64,000 bases of DNA. It comes from Triticum aestivum (Eukaryota; Streptophyta; Magnoliopsida; Poales; Poaceae). The notes under the pieces are model-generated. The model was not told the origin of the DNA, searched no databases, and saw nothing but the letters and a program-made list of their open reading frames with translations. The position numbers were made by a program, and so were the translations under genes. The stretch lies in contig NC_057812.1 of the NCBI RefSeq assembly GCF_018294505.1, positions 56,402,074 through 56,466,073 on the forward strand, read 5' to 3'. This document shows, in pieces, positions 21,083 to 32,792 of the stretch. Every line of letters starts with the position of its first letter. Position 1 is the stretch's first letter.

Positions 21083-24000
21083 TTGCAGGGAAAGGTCTCC
21101 AGCAGAAAAACAAAATCTTCTAACGCTATTGCTGGGGACCTTAAAAATCTTGTAGGGCGCAAGATAAAATGCCCGAATGGCATCATTATGTACTTCATTC
21201 CTGAATCGCATGCTACTCTTCCTATTAGTCCTAATCTGGATCTAAGTTTTCATAACCCACTGGTTCGTCAAATGTTTATGCTTCACAATTCTCTTCGTGA
21301 AGCCTATCCCCCTAACTGCACTGTAGGGTACGACACCAGCGACTTCAAAGTCTTCAGAATGGATTATTGACAGTGGGTGTACAAATCACATGACTGGCAA
21401 AAGAAGCCTTCTTATGGACTCAACATTACGTCCATCCGACAAAAGCCACATCACATTTGCTGACACTGGTAACAGTAAGGTATTGGGTCTAGGTAGAGTT
21501 GCAATCTCAAAGGATCAACACATGGATAAAGTCATGCTTGTTGAATCCCTTGGCTTCAACTTAATGTCTGTCTCAATGCTTTGCGATTTGAATATGATCG
21601 TAATGTTTGGAAAATATCGTTGCCTGGTACTAATGGAATCTGACAAGTCTCTAGTGTTTGAAGGGTATCGGAAAGGTGATTTGTATGTGGTAGATTTCTC
21701 AGCAGGACCACAACTTGCAGTATGTCTTCTTGCAAAAGCTTCAGAATGCTGGCTTTGGCATCGGAGGCTTGGGCATGCTGGCATGAGGAACCTCCACACC
21801 CTTGCGAAGAAGAAGCATGTCATAGGCATCGAGGGTGTCAAGTTCAAGAAAGATCACTTATGCGGTGCCTGTGAAGTAGGGAAGATGACAAGGGCAAAAC
21901 ATCCTTCGAAGACAATCATGACTACAACACAACCCTTCGAACTGCTCCACATGGATCTTTTCGGTCCCACTCACTACTCAACTTTTACTACTACTGCTTG
22001 CCTCTATGGCTTCGTGATTGTTGATGGTTACTCTAGATATACTTGGGTGCACATAATCCTTTACAAGACTGAAGTGCAGGATGTCTTCAGACGCTTCACA
22101 AATCGACCCATGAACAATTTTGGCGCTAAGATAAAGCACATCAGAAGTGACAATGGCACTGAATTCAAGAACACTAGCCTTGATACATATCTTGATACCT
22201 TGGGCTATCACACATGAATTCTCAGCTCCGTACACGCCACAGCAGAATGGCGTCGTCGAACGCAAGAACAGAACACTCATTGAGATGGCCAGAATGATGC
22301 TAGATGAATACAAGACTCCAAGAAAATTCTGGACTGAAGCCATTGATACTGCATGCCATAAAATCAATCGTGTTTATCTTCACAAGCTTCTGAACAAGAC
22401 ATCTTATGAACTCCTAACTGGCAAGAAGCCAAATGTCAGTTACTTCAGAGTATTTGGCTCAAGGTGCTGGATCAAGGACCCACATCACACTTCAAAATTT
22501 GCACCTAAAGCACATGAGGGCTTTATGCTTGGATATGGAAAGGACTCGCACTCCTACAGAGTCTTCAATCTCTTTCATTACAAAGTGGTTGAAACAGTGG
22601 ATGTGCGGTTCGATGAGACAAATGGTTCACAAAGAGAGCAACTGCCAAATGTGCTAGATGAAGTTCCAGCTAGTGAATCAATCAAGCTTATGGGAACTGG
22701 AGAGATTATACCTTCTGAAGCTCATCCTGAAGAAGAACTTATCATCTCAGCACCTGATCAACACGAAGACAATGCTCAGCCTGAAGACATTCCTCCCAAT
22801 AACAACGCAGATCGGCAAGAGCAAAGTCTTCGCCCTACACATCCTCGTGTTGCCAATGAAGTGCAGATTGACAGAATAATTGACAGCATCAATGCACCTG
22901 GTCCACTCACTCGTTCAAGGGCAACTCAGCTAGCAAATTTCTGTGGGCACTTCGCATTCGTGTCAATTTTAGAACCCAAGAAAGTTGAATAAGCCTTCAT
23001 GGAACCTGAATGGATTCAAGCTATGCAAGAAGAGCTTCAACAGTTTGAGCTGAATAATGTATGGGAACTAGTTAAGCATCCTGATCCACGGAAGCACAAC
23101 ATAATAGGCACCAAATGGATATACCGCAACAAGCAAGATGAGCATGGTCAAGTTGTCAGAAACAAAGCTCGTCTCGTTGCTCAAGGATACACTCAAGTGG
23201 AGGGCATTGACTTCGATGAAACATTTGCTCCTGTGGCAAGGCTTGAAGCTATACGCATACTGCTGGCCTATGCAAATCATCATAACATACTTCTATATCA
23301 AATGGATGTGAAAAGCGCCTTTCTCAATGGCAAGATTGAAGAAGAAGTGTATGTTGCACAACCACCTGGCTTTGAAAATCCAAAACATCCTGACATGGTA
23401 TACAAGCTCAACAAGGCACTGTATGGCCTCAAACAAGCCCCTAGGGCCTGGTATGACACACTCAAATACTTCCTGAAGAGCAAAGGCTTCATACCTGGTT
23501 CCCTGGATCCCACTCTTTTCACGAAGACATATGATGGTGAACTGTTTGTGTGCCAAATCTATGTGGATGACATTATCTTCGGCTGCACCAATCAGAAGTA
23601 CAGTGAAGAGTTTGGATATATGATGCAAGAGCAATATCAGATGTCCATGATGGGGAGCTGAAGTTCTTCCTTGGTCTTCAAATACGACAACAACGCAATG
23701 GCATCTTCATATCTCAAGAGAAGTATCTCAAAGATTGCCTGAAGAAGTTCGGTATGCAAGACTGCAAAGGCTTCACAACACCAATGCCAGCCAAACATCA
23801 TCTAGGTCCTGACGACAATGGTAAAGAGTTCGATCAAAAGGTATACCGCTCCATGATTGGGTCTTTGCTTTATTTATGTGCATCTAGGCCAGATATTATG
23901 CTTAGTGTTTGCATGTGTGCTCGATTTCAAGCAGCACCAAAGGAGTCGCATCACTTAGCTGTGAAGCGAATTCTTCGATATTTGGCTCACACCCCAACTC

Positions 24001-24512
24001 TAGGATTATGGTATCCAAAGGGCTCAGAGTTTGATTTGGTTGGATTTTCGGATGCTGATTATGCTGGTAACAAGGTTGATCGCAAGTCTACATCAGGCAC
24101 ATGTCACTTTCTGGGACGATCACTTGTATGTTGGTCTTCAAAGAAGCAGAACTGTGTATCTCTTTCCACTGCTGAATCTGAATACATTGCTGCTGGATCT
24201 TGCTGCACTCAGCTTCTGTGGATGAAGCAAACACTCAAGGACTATGGCATTCATCTGAAGCAAGTGCCACTCTACTGCGACAACGAAAGCGCCATCAAGA
24301 TTGCCAACAACCTAGTTCAGCACTCGAAGACAAAGCACATTGAAATTCGTCATCACTTTCTCAGAGATCATGTTGTGAAGGAAGATATTGATATCATACA
24401 CGTCAACACTGAAGAGCAATTGGCGGATATCTTCACCAAGCCCTTGGATGAGAAGAGATTTTGCAAGTTACGGTGTGAGCTAAATATTTTGGAATCCTCA
24501 AATGTCCTGTGA
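21083..24512 (+). pseudogene. Maximus-like pol: protease, integrase, RT, RNase H
   Basis: Copia-order polyprotein. The protease active site WIIDSGCTNHMTG is at about 21361-21399, in a different frame from the preceding region. GAG-pre-integrase has WLWHRRLGHAGM and CGACEVGK (about 21750-21890). The integrase core shows the catalytic residues: Asp in LLHMDLFGP (about 21945), Asp in RSDNGTEF (about 22143) and Glu in QNGVVERKNRT (about 22240). A frame change occurs around 22200. RT runs from [10 protein letters not shown] (about 23113) to the catalytic YVDDIIFG (about 23560). After a frameshift near 23650, the RNase H domain follows with FSDADYAGNKVDRKSTSG and AESEYIAA, ending at TGA 24510. A TAA also lies at 22990. 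All domains are recognisable but no continuous protein can be made. Confidence 0.85.
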
Positions 24513-24828
24513 TCAGGCACACATCCTAACACTTATGCATATTGATGACTTAGATGTGCAACACACAAAGTAAAGTATATCTTCATTCAATGAAGACATA
24601 CATTCTAAGTGTGAATACATTAATGTGGAATTTGACTTCGGAGCGCCACGATAATTGTGCGCCGTGTCTGGGTCTAATACTTCCTATACGGTGGGTAACG
24701 CCACCACCAAACGTTCTATTTTGAAGTGTTTCACTTATGGCGTTACCTTGCAATATCTTCACATTTGGTTGTCTTCACATTTGGTTTGGCTTCGAACATG
24801 TCTTCATGATTATCTTCACTATGTTGCT

Positions 24829-24830
<2 letters not shown>

Positions 24831-24902
<72 letters not shown>
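24831..24902. repeat. (TA)36 microsatellite
   Basis: 72 bases of uninterrupted TA just downstream of pol. Its purity implies recent expansion, and length in the assembly may be unreliable. Confidence 0.95.
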
Positions 24903-24905
<3 letters not shown>

Positions 24906-25284
24906 TGGTGTTCTGTCCTCTACAGCATTCACTTATAGCTATGTCTTCTTGGTTGAATCTTTTGAACTAAGTGAATGTGATCGGACCCTAATCTCTCTAT
25001 GCTTTCTATCTCAAATTCTATCTCTCCAAGTCATATGCATTCTATTGAAACTGTCGAATGTCTTCACTGCGTCCTTGTCAGCTGAAGATATAGAGACAAC
25101 CATAAAGTCCATTTTTAATGCTCATTCCTCCACATAAAATCTGGAGAAGCAGGAACGACCGCCCGACAATTTAGGCGTGCGTAGGACGTGGAACAAACCC
25201 CAAACATCCGCTAACTGGCCACGCGTTCCTCAAATGCGAACCGCCAGGGGCACCTGTGTAATAGCACAGTGCCGCCCCTACGCC

Positions 25285-25290
25285 TATAAG
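25285..25290 (+). promoter_or_regulatory. Candidate internal TATA box for ORF3
   Basis: TATAAG, followed about 25 bases later by a pyrimidine-rich start-like region (CATTATCTCCTTCTTCC). It lies about 730 bases upstream of the ORF3 ATG at 26015; an intron in the leader would be needed for a short 5' UTR. Confidence 0.35.
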
Positions 25291-26014
25291 TTCACACTTA
25301 CCACAGTCATTATCTCCTTCTTCCACCCTCACACGAACCCTAGCGCCACCACTAGCACTCGACGACGCCGGAGACGAAGCGCTTCGCTGCCGCAACCTCT
25401 CCAACGCCGTCCTCATGCCGACCGTGGACATCGTCCTCTCCGCCGTCGCCGTAGGTGTTTTCCGTCGCCAAGTTAGGGCACGGAGGACTGAACTGCTCGG
25501 CATCAACTCTCTTCCATCTAGCAGTTCCAGTGTGGTAAATAAAACTTCTTTTTACAGCCCCTTTGATCTCATGGTTCTGTCACTTTCTACCATAAGAAGT
25601 TTCTCTTCACACTAGTTAGATCTCTCGCTGCATCTCATAACATGCCTAGTATATTCACTTGTGCTTCATAAAGTAGTTAGATTCCTCACTTGTACTGATC
25701 TGTGGGTTCGTACAAATCTGGAACCAACTTCTTATCTATGAGTGAATGTCTTCGCAAGATGAGGTCAATGCCTTCTAAACTGATTAATCTTCAAAAACCT
25801 TCTGAGAATGCATATGACCTCTTCCCCTTCCCTCGCACCTTAATGCTGTCACAGGTACATGTCCATGGGAGAATCCTTCGGTTCTCATAGTCTGCATTCA
25901 TTTGCAGAATTCCTACAGCATCACATAAACTCTCCTGAAGCCAGTTCCTGTTGGTCCAGAAAAAGAAAGCCTTTGAATCCTTTGAAAGTTTTGAAGCCTT
26001 TCAAGTTAAAGCTT

Positions 26015-29000
26015 ATGGCTTCAGAAGCAGCAGCAAGGAAGGGGGGCAGACAGAGACGTGAGGGAACTTCCAAAGATCTGCCTGAAGACTTGGCAGAAAT
26101 GTACAAAACAGATCCAGAAGAGAGCTATGGGCAGCGCAAGACCCGAATTCAATGGATTCGACGCTATTGGGCTGAACAGTGGTTCAAATACCGCTTCGTC
26201 ACTGAGGAGTATGCTGAGAAAAGTGCCATCAAGAAGCCATGGGGGACATCTTATACAAGAATCTCGTACCCAAGACCAGAGATGAAGCCATTGCTCAAGG
26301 CTTCTACCCATGCATGGTCTGAGGACCACAGCCTGATGATGCGCATCCGTCGTCACTCCTCTGGTGTCGTGACGACAATCTCTTCAAGCGCAACTTCCAG
26401 TTTGCTCAACAATCAGCGAAGCTGAACAAGAAGAAATTTGGGTTAGACTTCAACCCTGGTCCCTCCGCACCAAGGGCAGATGGCACACGCGACGCGGAAC
26501 CCAATGTCATCGGTCCGTTTGCCAATCTTGAGGGCCTGATCACTCACATCTTAGTCCAAGGGACTGCCGTAAATAACCCTCCAGCTGACTCTGAGTCTGA
26601 TGAAGCTCCTGCTGTGCTGAAGCCAAAGCAGACGAAGAAACCAAAAGCTTCAAAGCCGGCCCCTGCCTCAAAAATCTCAAGAGAGAAGCCATTGAAAACT
26701 GCACCTCCTGAAGTCAGTGTGCAGTCCAAAGACGTATCCCGCGTCTCCAAGCCCTAGAAGGAAAAGGAGCCCCAGCAACAAACAGGCAAAGAGCTCACTG
26801 CTGCTGCCATTCTGCGCAGCGAAGCCATTGATCTATCAAGCGATGAAGATCTGGGAGATGACGCTCTAGAGCAGCTTATCAAAAGCAAAGAAGAAGCTGA
26901 AATCTTCAACAATCTGCCTCTCTTTGATGTCGCCATCATCCACAGCTTCATCGATGAATGGTTTGACTCACCAGACATAAGCTTCAATGATCTGCAGCTG
27001 CCAATTGGCCTCAGTGTCGCCTTCCAAGGCGCAATTGCTTCAGAACTGGCCGTTGCTCAGCGCATTGTTGAGCTGAAGCAGAAAATTGATCACGAAAAGG
27101 CTCAGTTCAAGAAGCACATGGCCAGCCTTAGCGTGCAGGAAGTGAGGAGCTTCAAAATCATGCTGCATGAGCTCAAAGAAAACTTTCTAAAGAAGCGTGC
27201 TGAAGCTCAGGGCTCGCGTGAAAGGATGAAGTCTTTGGCAGACAAATGTGTTCAAGCCTACAACGAGGCTGAAAAGCGCAAGGCACTTGGGCGTCCTGGC
27301 ATCGACCCCAAGATGGCCGCGAAGAAGAAGAAGAAGCCAGCTGTGAATGAACCAGAGGCACCTAGGCAAGAAGCGGTTCAAATTGTCTTCCCCACTGCAA
27401 TGACTGGCTCGAAGCCAAAGAGCCGGTCAACAGCTTCAGAGCTAAAGAAGACAAGAACTGCAGAGGCTAAAGCCAAAAAAAGGAAGAGCACTGAAGCCTC
27501 TCCTATTGCCCCCAGCAAAAAGAAGTGCAAGATCAAGAAATCTCGGGCTGCTCCCACAGAGCCCTTAATGGTTGAACCTCTCTCTGTCCTTCACGTCAAT
27601 GCAGAAAGAAGACTGACAGTTCATGAGCCTGCTCCCACGGAGGCTCCTGAAGCTGAAGACATACCAGCAGCCGACCTAATAGCTGCTGAAGACATTGGTC
27701 ATCAAGACAATGTACAAGATGATGCAGCCCTTCCTCAGCTTGAAACAAGCAAACTCATCAGTATTGGTCGTCCTCTGACGCCAATGGCACAAGATGAGTC
27801 ATGGGCTGATCGCCCTCAGGAGGAAGAAGACTTTGAGGTTCAGCCCACTCCTACCCCACAAGCGTCGTCTGTGTTCCGTAGGCTTCGCAAAGGTCCACGG
27901 CCTCAAGTCCATACTGCAGAAATTCCGGCTGCATCAGCCGAAGACAATGAAGAAGCACCACCAGAACCCACTTCCCCGCTCCATCAAGATGCAGTTCTCC
28001 ATGAGAACGTGCCTGAGGTTGCCCCTCCCACTACACAAGCGGAGGAAGAAAATGCTGCGGCTCCCACCACAAACACTGAAGCCAATGTGGAGCCCTCCCC
28101 ACCAAATGCTTCAGCGGACAGCGAAGCTACCAAGCCAGACACTTCTGTTCCTGAGTCTGCTGGAGGTCCTCAATTCGATTATCATATTGAGCACAGGCCT
28201 CATGTTCAGAAGCCAGTCCCAAGGCTGCCAAGGTTCCCAGGTCCTGCATCAGCACCTGGTTCCTTTAACATCAACAGCTTCAAGGCAGACAATACATTTT
28301 TCAATAGCTCCAAGAACCCCTATTCAAAGGAAAGGATTGTATCAGACAGGTTCTGGAGCTATTCTCAGTGCAGCTATTATTCATGCATCTTGTACAACCA
28401 AGGCTGCATCTTTCCGCACAAGCGCCTTGAGGTTGAAGCCATTGCTGGTCTGCCATGTCTTGAGGAAGCCTTGGATTGCTTCAGGCAAGTGGGTCTGCTG
28501 CCGTTTGTGACTGATGAAGAGCACTGGAATGAAGAGCTTCTGCTTCAGTTCTATGCCACTCTGCATATCAAAGGATACAACAGAGATCCGAAGATGTCCA
28601 TCATGAAGCCAATGCATTTGATATCATTGAGCTCACCGGCCTGCCCACTCCTGGCGAATACTACGAGGAAGGCTATCAACTACATTCTGAAGCCATTGAA
28701 AGCTTATTCCAGAGGCCTGAACCCAATATGAGTCAGATGCTCTCAATGATGAAGCCATTGCCTCAGGATGCACCCTATCCAACTGAGTTCTTCGTTGAAG
28801 ACCTAGAGTACCTGCCCAGGACCATATATCACATCATCTGGCGGACTCTCTGGCCCATTAAGGGACACTCACCACATGCCAAGATCAAGGGTGCAATGAA
28901 GACTATGATATTCTGTATCCTTCATGGCAAATGGTTCAACGCACAGGATTTCTTCATACGCCAACTTGCAGCGTCAGGCTCAGAATTATTTGGTTTGAAG

Positions 29001-29735
29001 TTCTATGCTCCTTGGGTGATGAGGCTGATCAAACTGCACTCTGCGATCTCGTATCAGCCCTCTGCCCGAAACCATCGGATCTTCTTGCCAGATGTGGATA
29101 CCTCTACTGAAGCAATATACCCTGAGCCTACCAAGCAATCAATAAGTCTTCAGAATGCAGAACACCAGAGCTTCACGCAGAATGTTGAAGGTGTTGAAGC
29201 CATATCCAGGGTATATCTGTTGGCTGGCACTACACGTGCACCAGCATCTACTGAAGCCACAGACAACACAAATGCTCCAAGACCCAAGAAGCGTGCTCGT
29301 GTCCTCACTGACCGAGAGCTTCTTGTGGCCCTTCACCAAAAGAAAGATAGGCATCATGACTGGCTAAAGCGTCAGATGAAGGGCCTCTTGGTGGATGTCA
29401 ATCGTCTTCGAAACCTAGCCACCAAGAATGCGTTTGTCACTCGTGAGACGTGCCGTCGTACATGGAAAGGGCTCTCAATGATATGCACTGAAGCTGAACT
29501 TGAAGAGGATGGCTTCACAGAGCGCTTCAAATTTGACACCACACCTCCGAGAAGGGCTGTGATGCGCAACACACCGTCACTTGAAGACTCTGAGTTTTCT
29601 TCATCTGCTGCCACAGTTACTGCAAGGATCATTGATGAAGACGACGATGCTACATCACCACCATCTGCTTCAGCACATCCAAGTTCTGCACCGCCAAACA
29701 ACTCCACCGACCCTGCTGCGCCTGGGAACGCGTAG
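26015..29735 (+). pseudogene. Maximus-like ORF3, about 1200 codons, function unknown
   Basis: Sense-oriented accessory ORF between pol and the 3' LTR. It starts MASEAAARKGGRQRREG, shifts frame near 26400, and has a TAG at 26755. A very long open frame (to 28731) follows, containing a coiled-coil-like segment (about 27060-27270), basic Lys-rich patches like nuclear localisation signals (KKKKKPAV, KRKSTEASP), a 250-residue acidic Pro/Ala/Glu-rich linker, and a compact domain (RFWSYSQCSYYSCILYNQGC, EELLLQFYATLHIKGYNRD). After another frameshift near 28590 the last part runs to TAG at 29733. The compact domain resembles a Pfam 'putative plant transposon protein' type; this is from memory. SIRE-lineage elements carry an env-like gene here, but I see no signal peptide or transmembrane helix, so I do not call it env. 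Confidence 0.7.
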
Positions 29736-30250
29736 AAAACTCTATGTCTTCAAACCTTTTTGGTCATTACTGACAAAAGGGGGAGAAGCATATGATGTTT
29801 ATAGTCTTCAAGCGGGTCAATATGGGCGGGTGCCTTATGTTTTGTTATATTTTGCTTCGTGTTTACAACTCTTGTTTTTTTTGCTTCATTTGGTTCTTTG
29901 AGTTGTAAACACTAAAACTCGATGGTCGTCTGCTACTTGTTTGCCACTCTGTTTGCGAAGATAAATTCCGCATGTGCGACGATAAATTCCGCACTTATCT
30001 CATTCTGCAGACGTCCATTTTCCATTATGCATGTCATTATCTTCATATACTTTCACATGCATAGTGGATTGTCATCATAAGCTGAAGAGGATCTCCTCAA
30101 GTACGTGCATTTGCATTCCAAAAGCAAATTAACTTATATGCACATCTTCAGGGCGAGCCTTTGCAACTTATGAAGACAATTCCCTATCCTTTACAAACTT
30201 CACACTTTATATTCCCTGTTGAAAACTTCAACTAGTTTGTCATCAATCAC
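29736..30250 (+). other. 3' untranslated region of the Maximus-like element
   Basis: About 500 bases without a coding frame between ORF3 and the polypurine tract; AT-rich, with TTCATATAC-type segments. Nothing else seen. Confidence 0.6.
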
Positions 30251-30265
30251 CAAAAAGGGGGAGAT
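30251..30265 (+). other. Polypurine tract of the Maximus-like element
   Basis: CAAAAAGGGGGAGAT directly precedes the 3' LTR (TGTAAGTG at 30266, with one T before it), the expected plus-strand priming site. Confidence 0.85.
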
Positions 30266-31644
30266 TGTAAGTGCATCTAGTGCCACCCCTAGTTGGTTTT
30301 GGAGTATTGACGGCAAACCTAGTTGAGGGACTAATGTGTTTGTGAGAATTGCAGGAAAACACAGGTAGAAGTCCCTCATTGATTCGATTTTACAACCAGA
30401 GATGACCCCTAAAAATGTATGAAGACATTGAAGACAAAGGTGGTATATGAAGATATTCACATTGAAGACTATGACAAAAGAAGACACGTTATGAAGCCTA
30501 TGGAGCTCGAAGACTTAGATCTTTCGTAGTTCCTTTTCTTTTATGTTGAGTCATAGGAACCACCGTACTGTTAAGTGGGGTCCAGTAGAACCAGTCAGAA
30601 TGACTGAAGTGATGCCTAAATCAAAAACCTATGTCTTCGAGCGAAGAAAATGAGAGTGAATCTTGTCCAGAGCCGGACAAGTCAGCTTTGCTTGTAGCCC
30701 AAGTAAAGTTGCCATGAGAGTTCGAAATCTGACCGTTGAGACACGTGTCAGCTCCTTAGTGACCCAGGGTCATTTCGGACAAATCAGGTCGGGTTGCCAA
30801 GTGGCTATAAATATCCCACCCCCACAACCATAAACGGTTGGCTGCTTAGATTTCAGTGCATGGCTTTTGTCGTTTGAAAGCAACCCACCTCGAAGTCTTT
30901 GAGAGAAAATTCCTAGTGAGGAGAAAAGCCCTAACCACCCAGAGCCAGAGCAAATTGGGCATCACTTAGGTCTTCTTGTCTGTGTGATCTGAAGACTTAT
31001 TACACTTGAGGACTGTGAATCCTCCAGACGGTTAGGCGTCGCGTTCAGAGCATCCAAGAGACATTGTGGATTGCTAGTGAACGAAGTTTGTGAAGGTTTG
31101 GGAGTCTACCTTGAAGACTTACCAGAGTGATTGGGCGAGGACTAAGTGACCTTAGCTCAAGGAGAATACGGTGAGGACTTGGTGTCCTGAACTGTGTGTT
31201 CAGGACTGGGTGTCCGGGACTGTGTGTCCTAAGGATTAAATACCTAGCCGCTCCAACCAGACGTACAGTTGTCACAGCAACTGGAATTGGTCCAACATAT
31301 CATTGTCTTCCACGAGTCACTGGTTTCATCTTCACTTCCTCTTCTTACTGTTACACATTGTGAAGCCATTGCATGCTTGCTTTATCTTTTGTCTTCACAA
31401 CGTGAATGTATGATCTGTTTGGCTACATAACTTCTTCCTACCTGATCCTTATTACACTGCAGTTGTTTGTCATTGTGCTTGAACACATGACCATGGCTGG
31501 CCTAGTGTAATCTAACTTCCGCTGCATAGTAATAGGCATAATCTTTGCTGTTTGTCTTCATAACTCCCACGTTTTGAAGACTTTCATAAAAATCGCCTAT
31601 TCACCTCCCCCCCCCCCCCCTCTAGTCGATATAGCGCACTTTCA
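30266..31644 (+). repeat. 3' LTR of the Maximus-like element
   Basis: 1379 bases, same termini as the 5' LTR. The length difference is mainly a longer C homopolymer near 31606-31620. Confidence 0.9.
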
Positions 31645-31649
31645 GCTAG
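31645..31649. repeat. Target-site duplication of the Maximus-like element (right)
   Basis: GCTAG; after it the LTR of element B resumes. Confidence 0.9.
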
Positions 31650-32792
31650 CATGTCATCCCTGACTTGGAATTCTATGCACTTATGGTTGGAACTATTAGC
31701 AAGCATCCGCAACTACTAATGTTCATTAAGGTAAAACCCAACCATAGCATTAGGATATACTGGTCCCCCTTCAATCCCGTATGCATCAATTTCTATGCTA
31801 GGTTGAAGCTTTTGTCACTCTTGCCCTCCAATACATAGTCCTATCAACATACAACTAACCCTAGGGTGTGATCCATGCGCGCAATCATATGATGGGCACC
31901 AAAGGACAGGAACATAACCACAAGCAAATTAAATCAATCATAGCAATTCATCAATCACCGATAGGACAACGAAAATCTACTCAGACATCATAGGATGGCA
32001 ACACATCATTGGATAATAATATGAAACATAAAGCACCATGTTCAAGTAGAGGGTACAACGGGTTGCGGGAGAGTGGACCGCTGTAGATAGAGGGGGGAAG
32101 GTGATGGAGATGTTAGTGAAGATGGCGGAGGTGTTGATGTAGATCGCGGTGATGATGATGGCCCCTGGTGGCACTCCGGTGCCAACGAAAGCGAGGGGGA
32201 GAGAGCCCCCCTCCTTCTTCTTCTTCCTTGACCTCCTCCCTAGATGGGAGACGGGTTTCCTCTCTGGTCCATGGCCTCCATGGCGTGGGAGGGGAGAGAG
32301 CCCCTCCGAGATTGGATCTGTCTCTCTATCTCTCTGTGTTTATGTGTTCTCAGATTCTTCCCTTTCACCGTTTCTTATATTCCCGTAGATCCGTAACTCC
32401 GATTGGGCTGAAATTTTAACACGATCTCTATCCGGAAATTAGCTTTCTTGTGGCGAAAGAAGGGCACCAGCAACCGCCTTACAGGTGGCCCACGAGGGTC
32501 AGGGGTGCGCCCCCTGCCTCGTGGCCACCTCGGGCACCGTCTCGCGTGGATTTTTCTTCCCAAAAATCATATATATTCCAAAAAAATCACCGTCAATTTT
32601 TATCCCGTTTGGACTCCGTTTGATATGGATATTCTGCAAAACAAAAAACATGCAACAAACAGGAACTAACACTGGGCACTCGATCAATATGTTAGTCCCA
32701 AAAATAGTATAAAAAGTTGCCAAAAGTATATGAAAGTTGTAGAATATTGGCATGGAACAATCAAAAATTATAGATGTGACGGAGACGTATCA
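31650..32792 (-). repeat. 3' LTR of element B, second piece
   Basis: Resumes CATGTCATCCCTGACTTGG, collinear with 37569 onward of the right LTR, and ends GACGTATCA at 32792. Immediately right, the minus strand reads AAGCTTGGGGTTGC before the LTR, the polypurine tract. Confidence 0.85.

Larger units (their letters stand above)
24513..26014 (+). other. Spacer between pol and ORF3, with promoter-like 3' half
   Basis: No coding domain is seen. It contains the (TA)36 tract and, from about 25150, a GC-richer stretch resembling a genic promoter and 5' leader: TATAAG at 25285, then CTCCTTCTTCCACC and ACGAACCCTAGCGCC. Possible splice signals lie between there and the ORF3 ATG. Confidence 0.5.
17120..31644 (+). 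mobile_element. Maximus/SIRE-type Copia element, 14.5 kb, complete in structure
   Basis: LTRs 17120-18489 and 30266-31644 with a perfect GCTAG target duplication. An initiator-Met PBS, an extended gag, pol in Copia order (protease, integrase, RT, RNase H), a long third ORF, and a polypurine tract follow in order. Size and the third ORF fit the Maximus/SIRE lineage of large plant Copia elements. By eye the LTRs differ at about 18 substitutions in 1.37 kb, the lowest of the four complete elements here, consistent with its innermost position. All three coding units carry stops or frameshifts, so this copy is not autonomous now. Confidence 0.9.

Noticed and set aside
24655..25137. 160-codon plus-strand frame with a Tyr-Ile repeat
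   Set aside because: Created by the (TA)36 microsatellite; not a protein.
26015..29735. Envelope protein in the Maximus-like element
   Set aside because: Position fits the env-like ORF of SIRE elements, but no signal peptide, transmembrane helix or cleavage site is visible.
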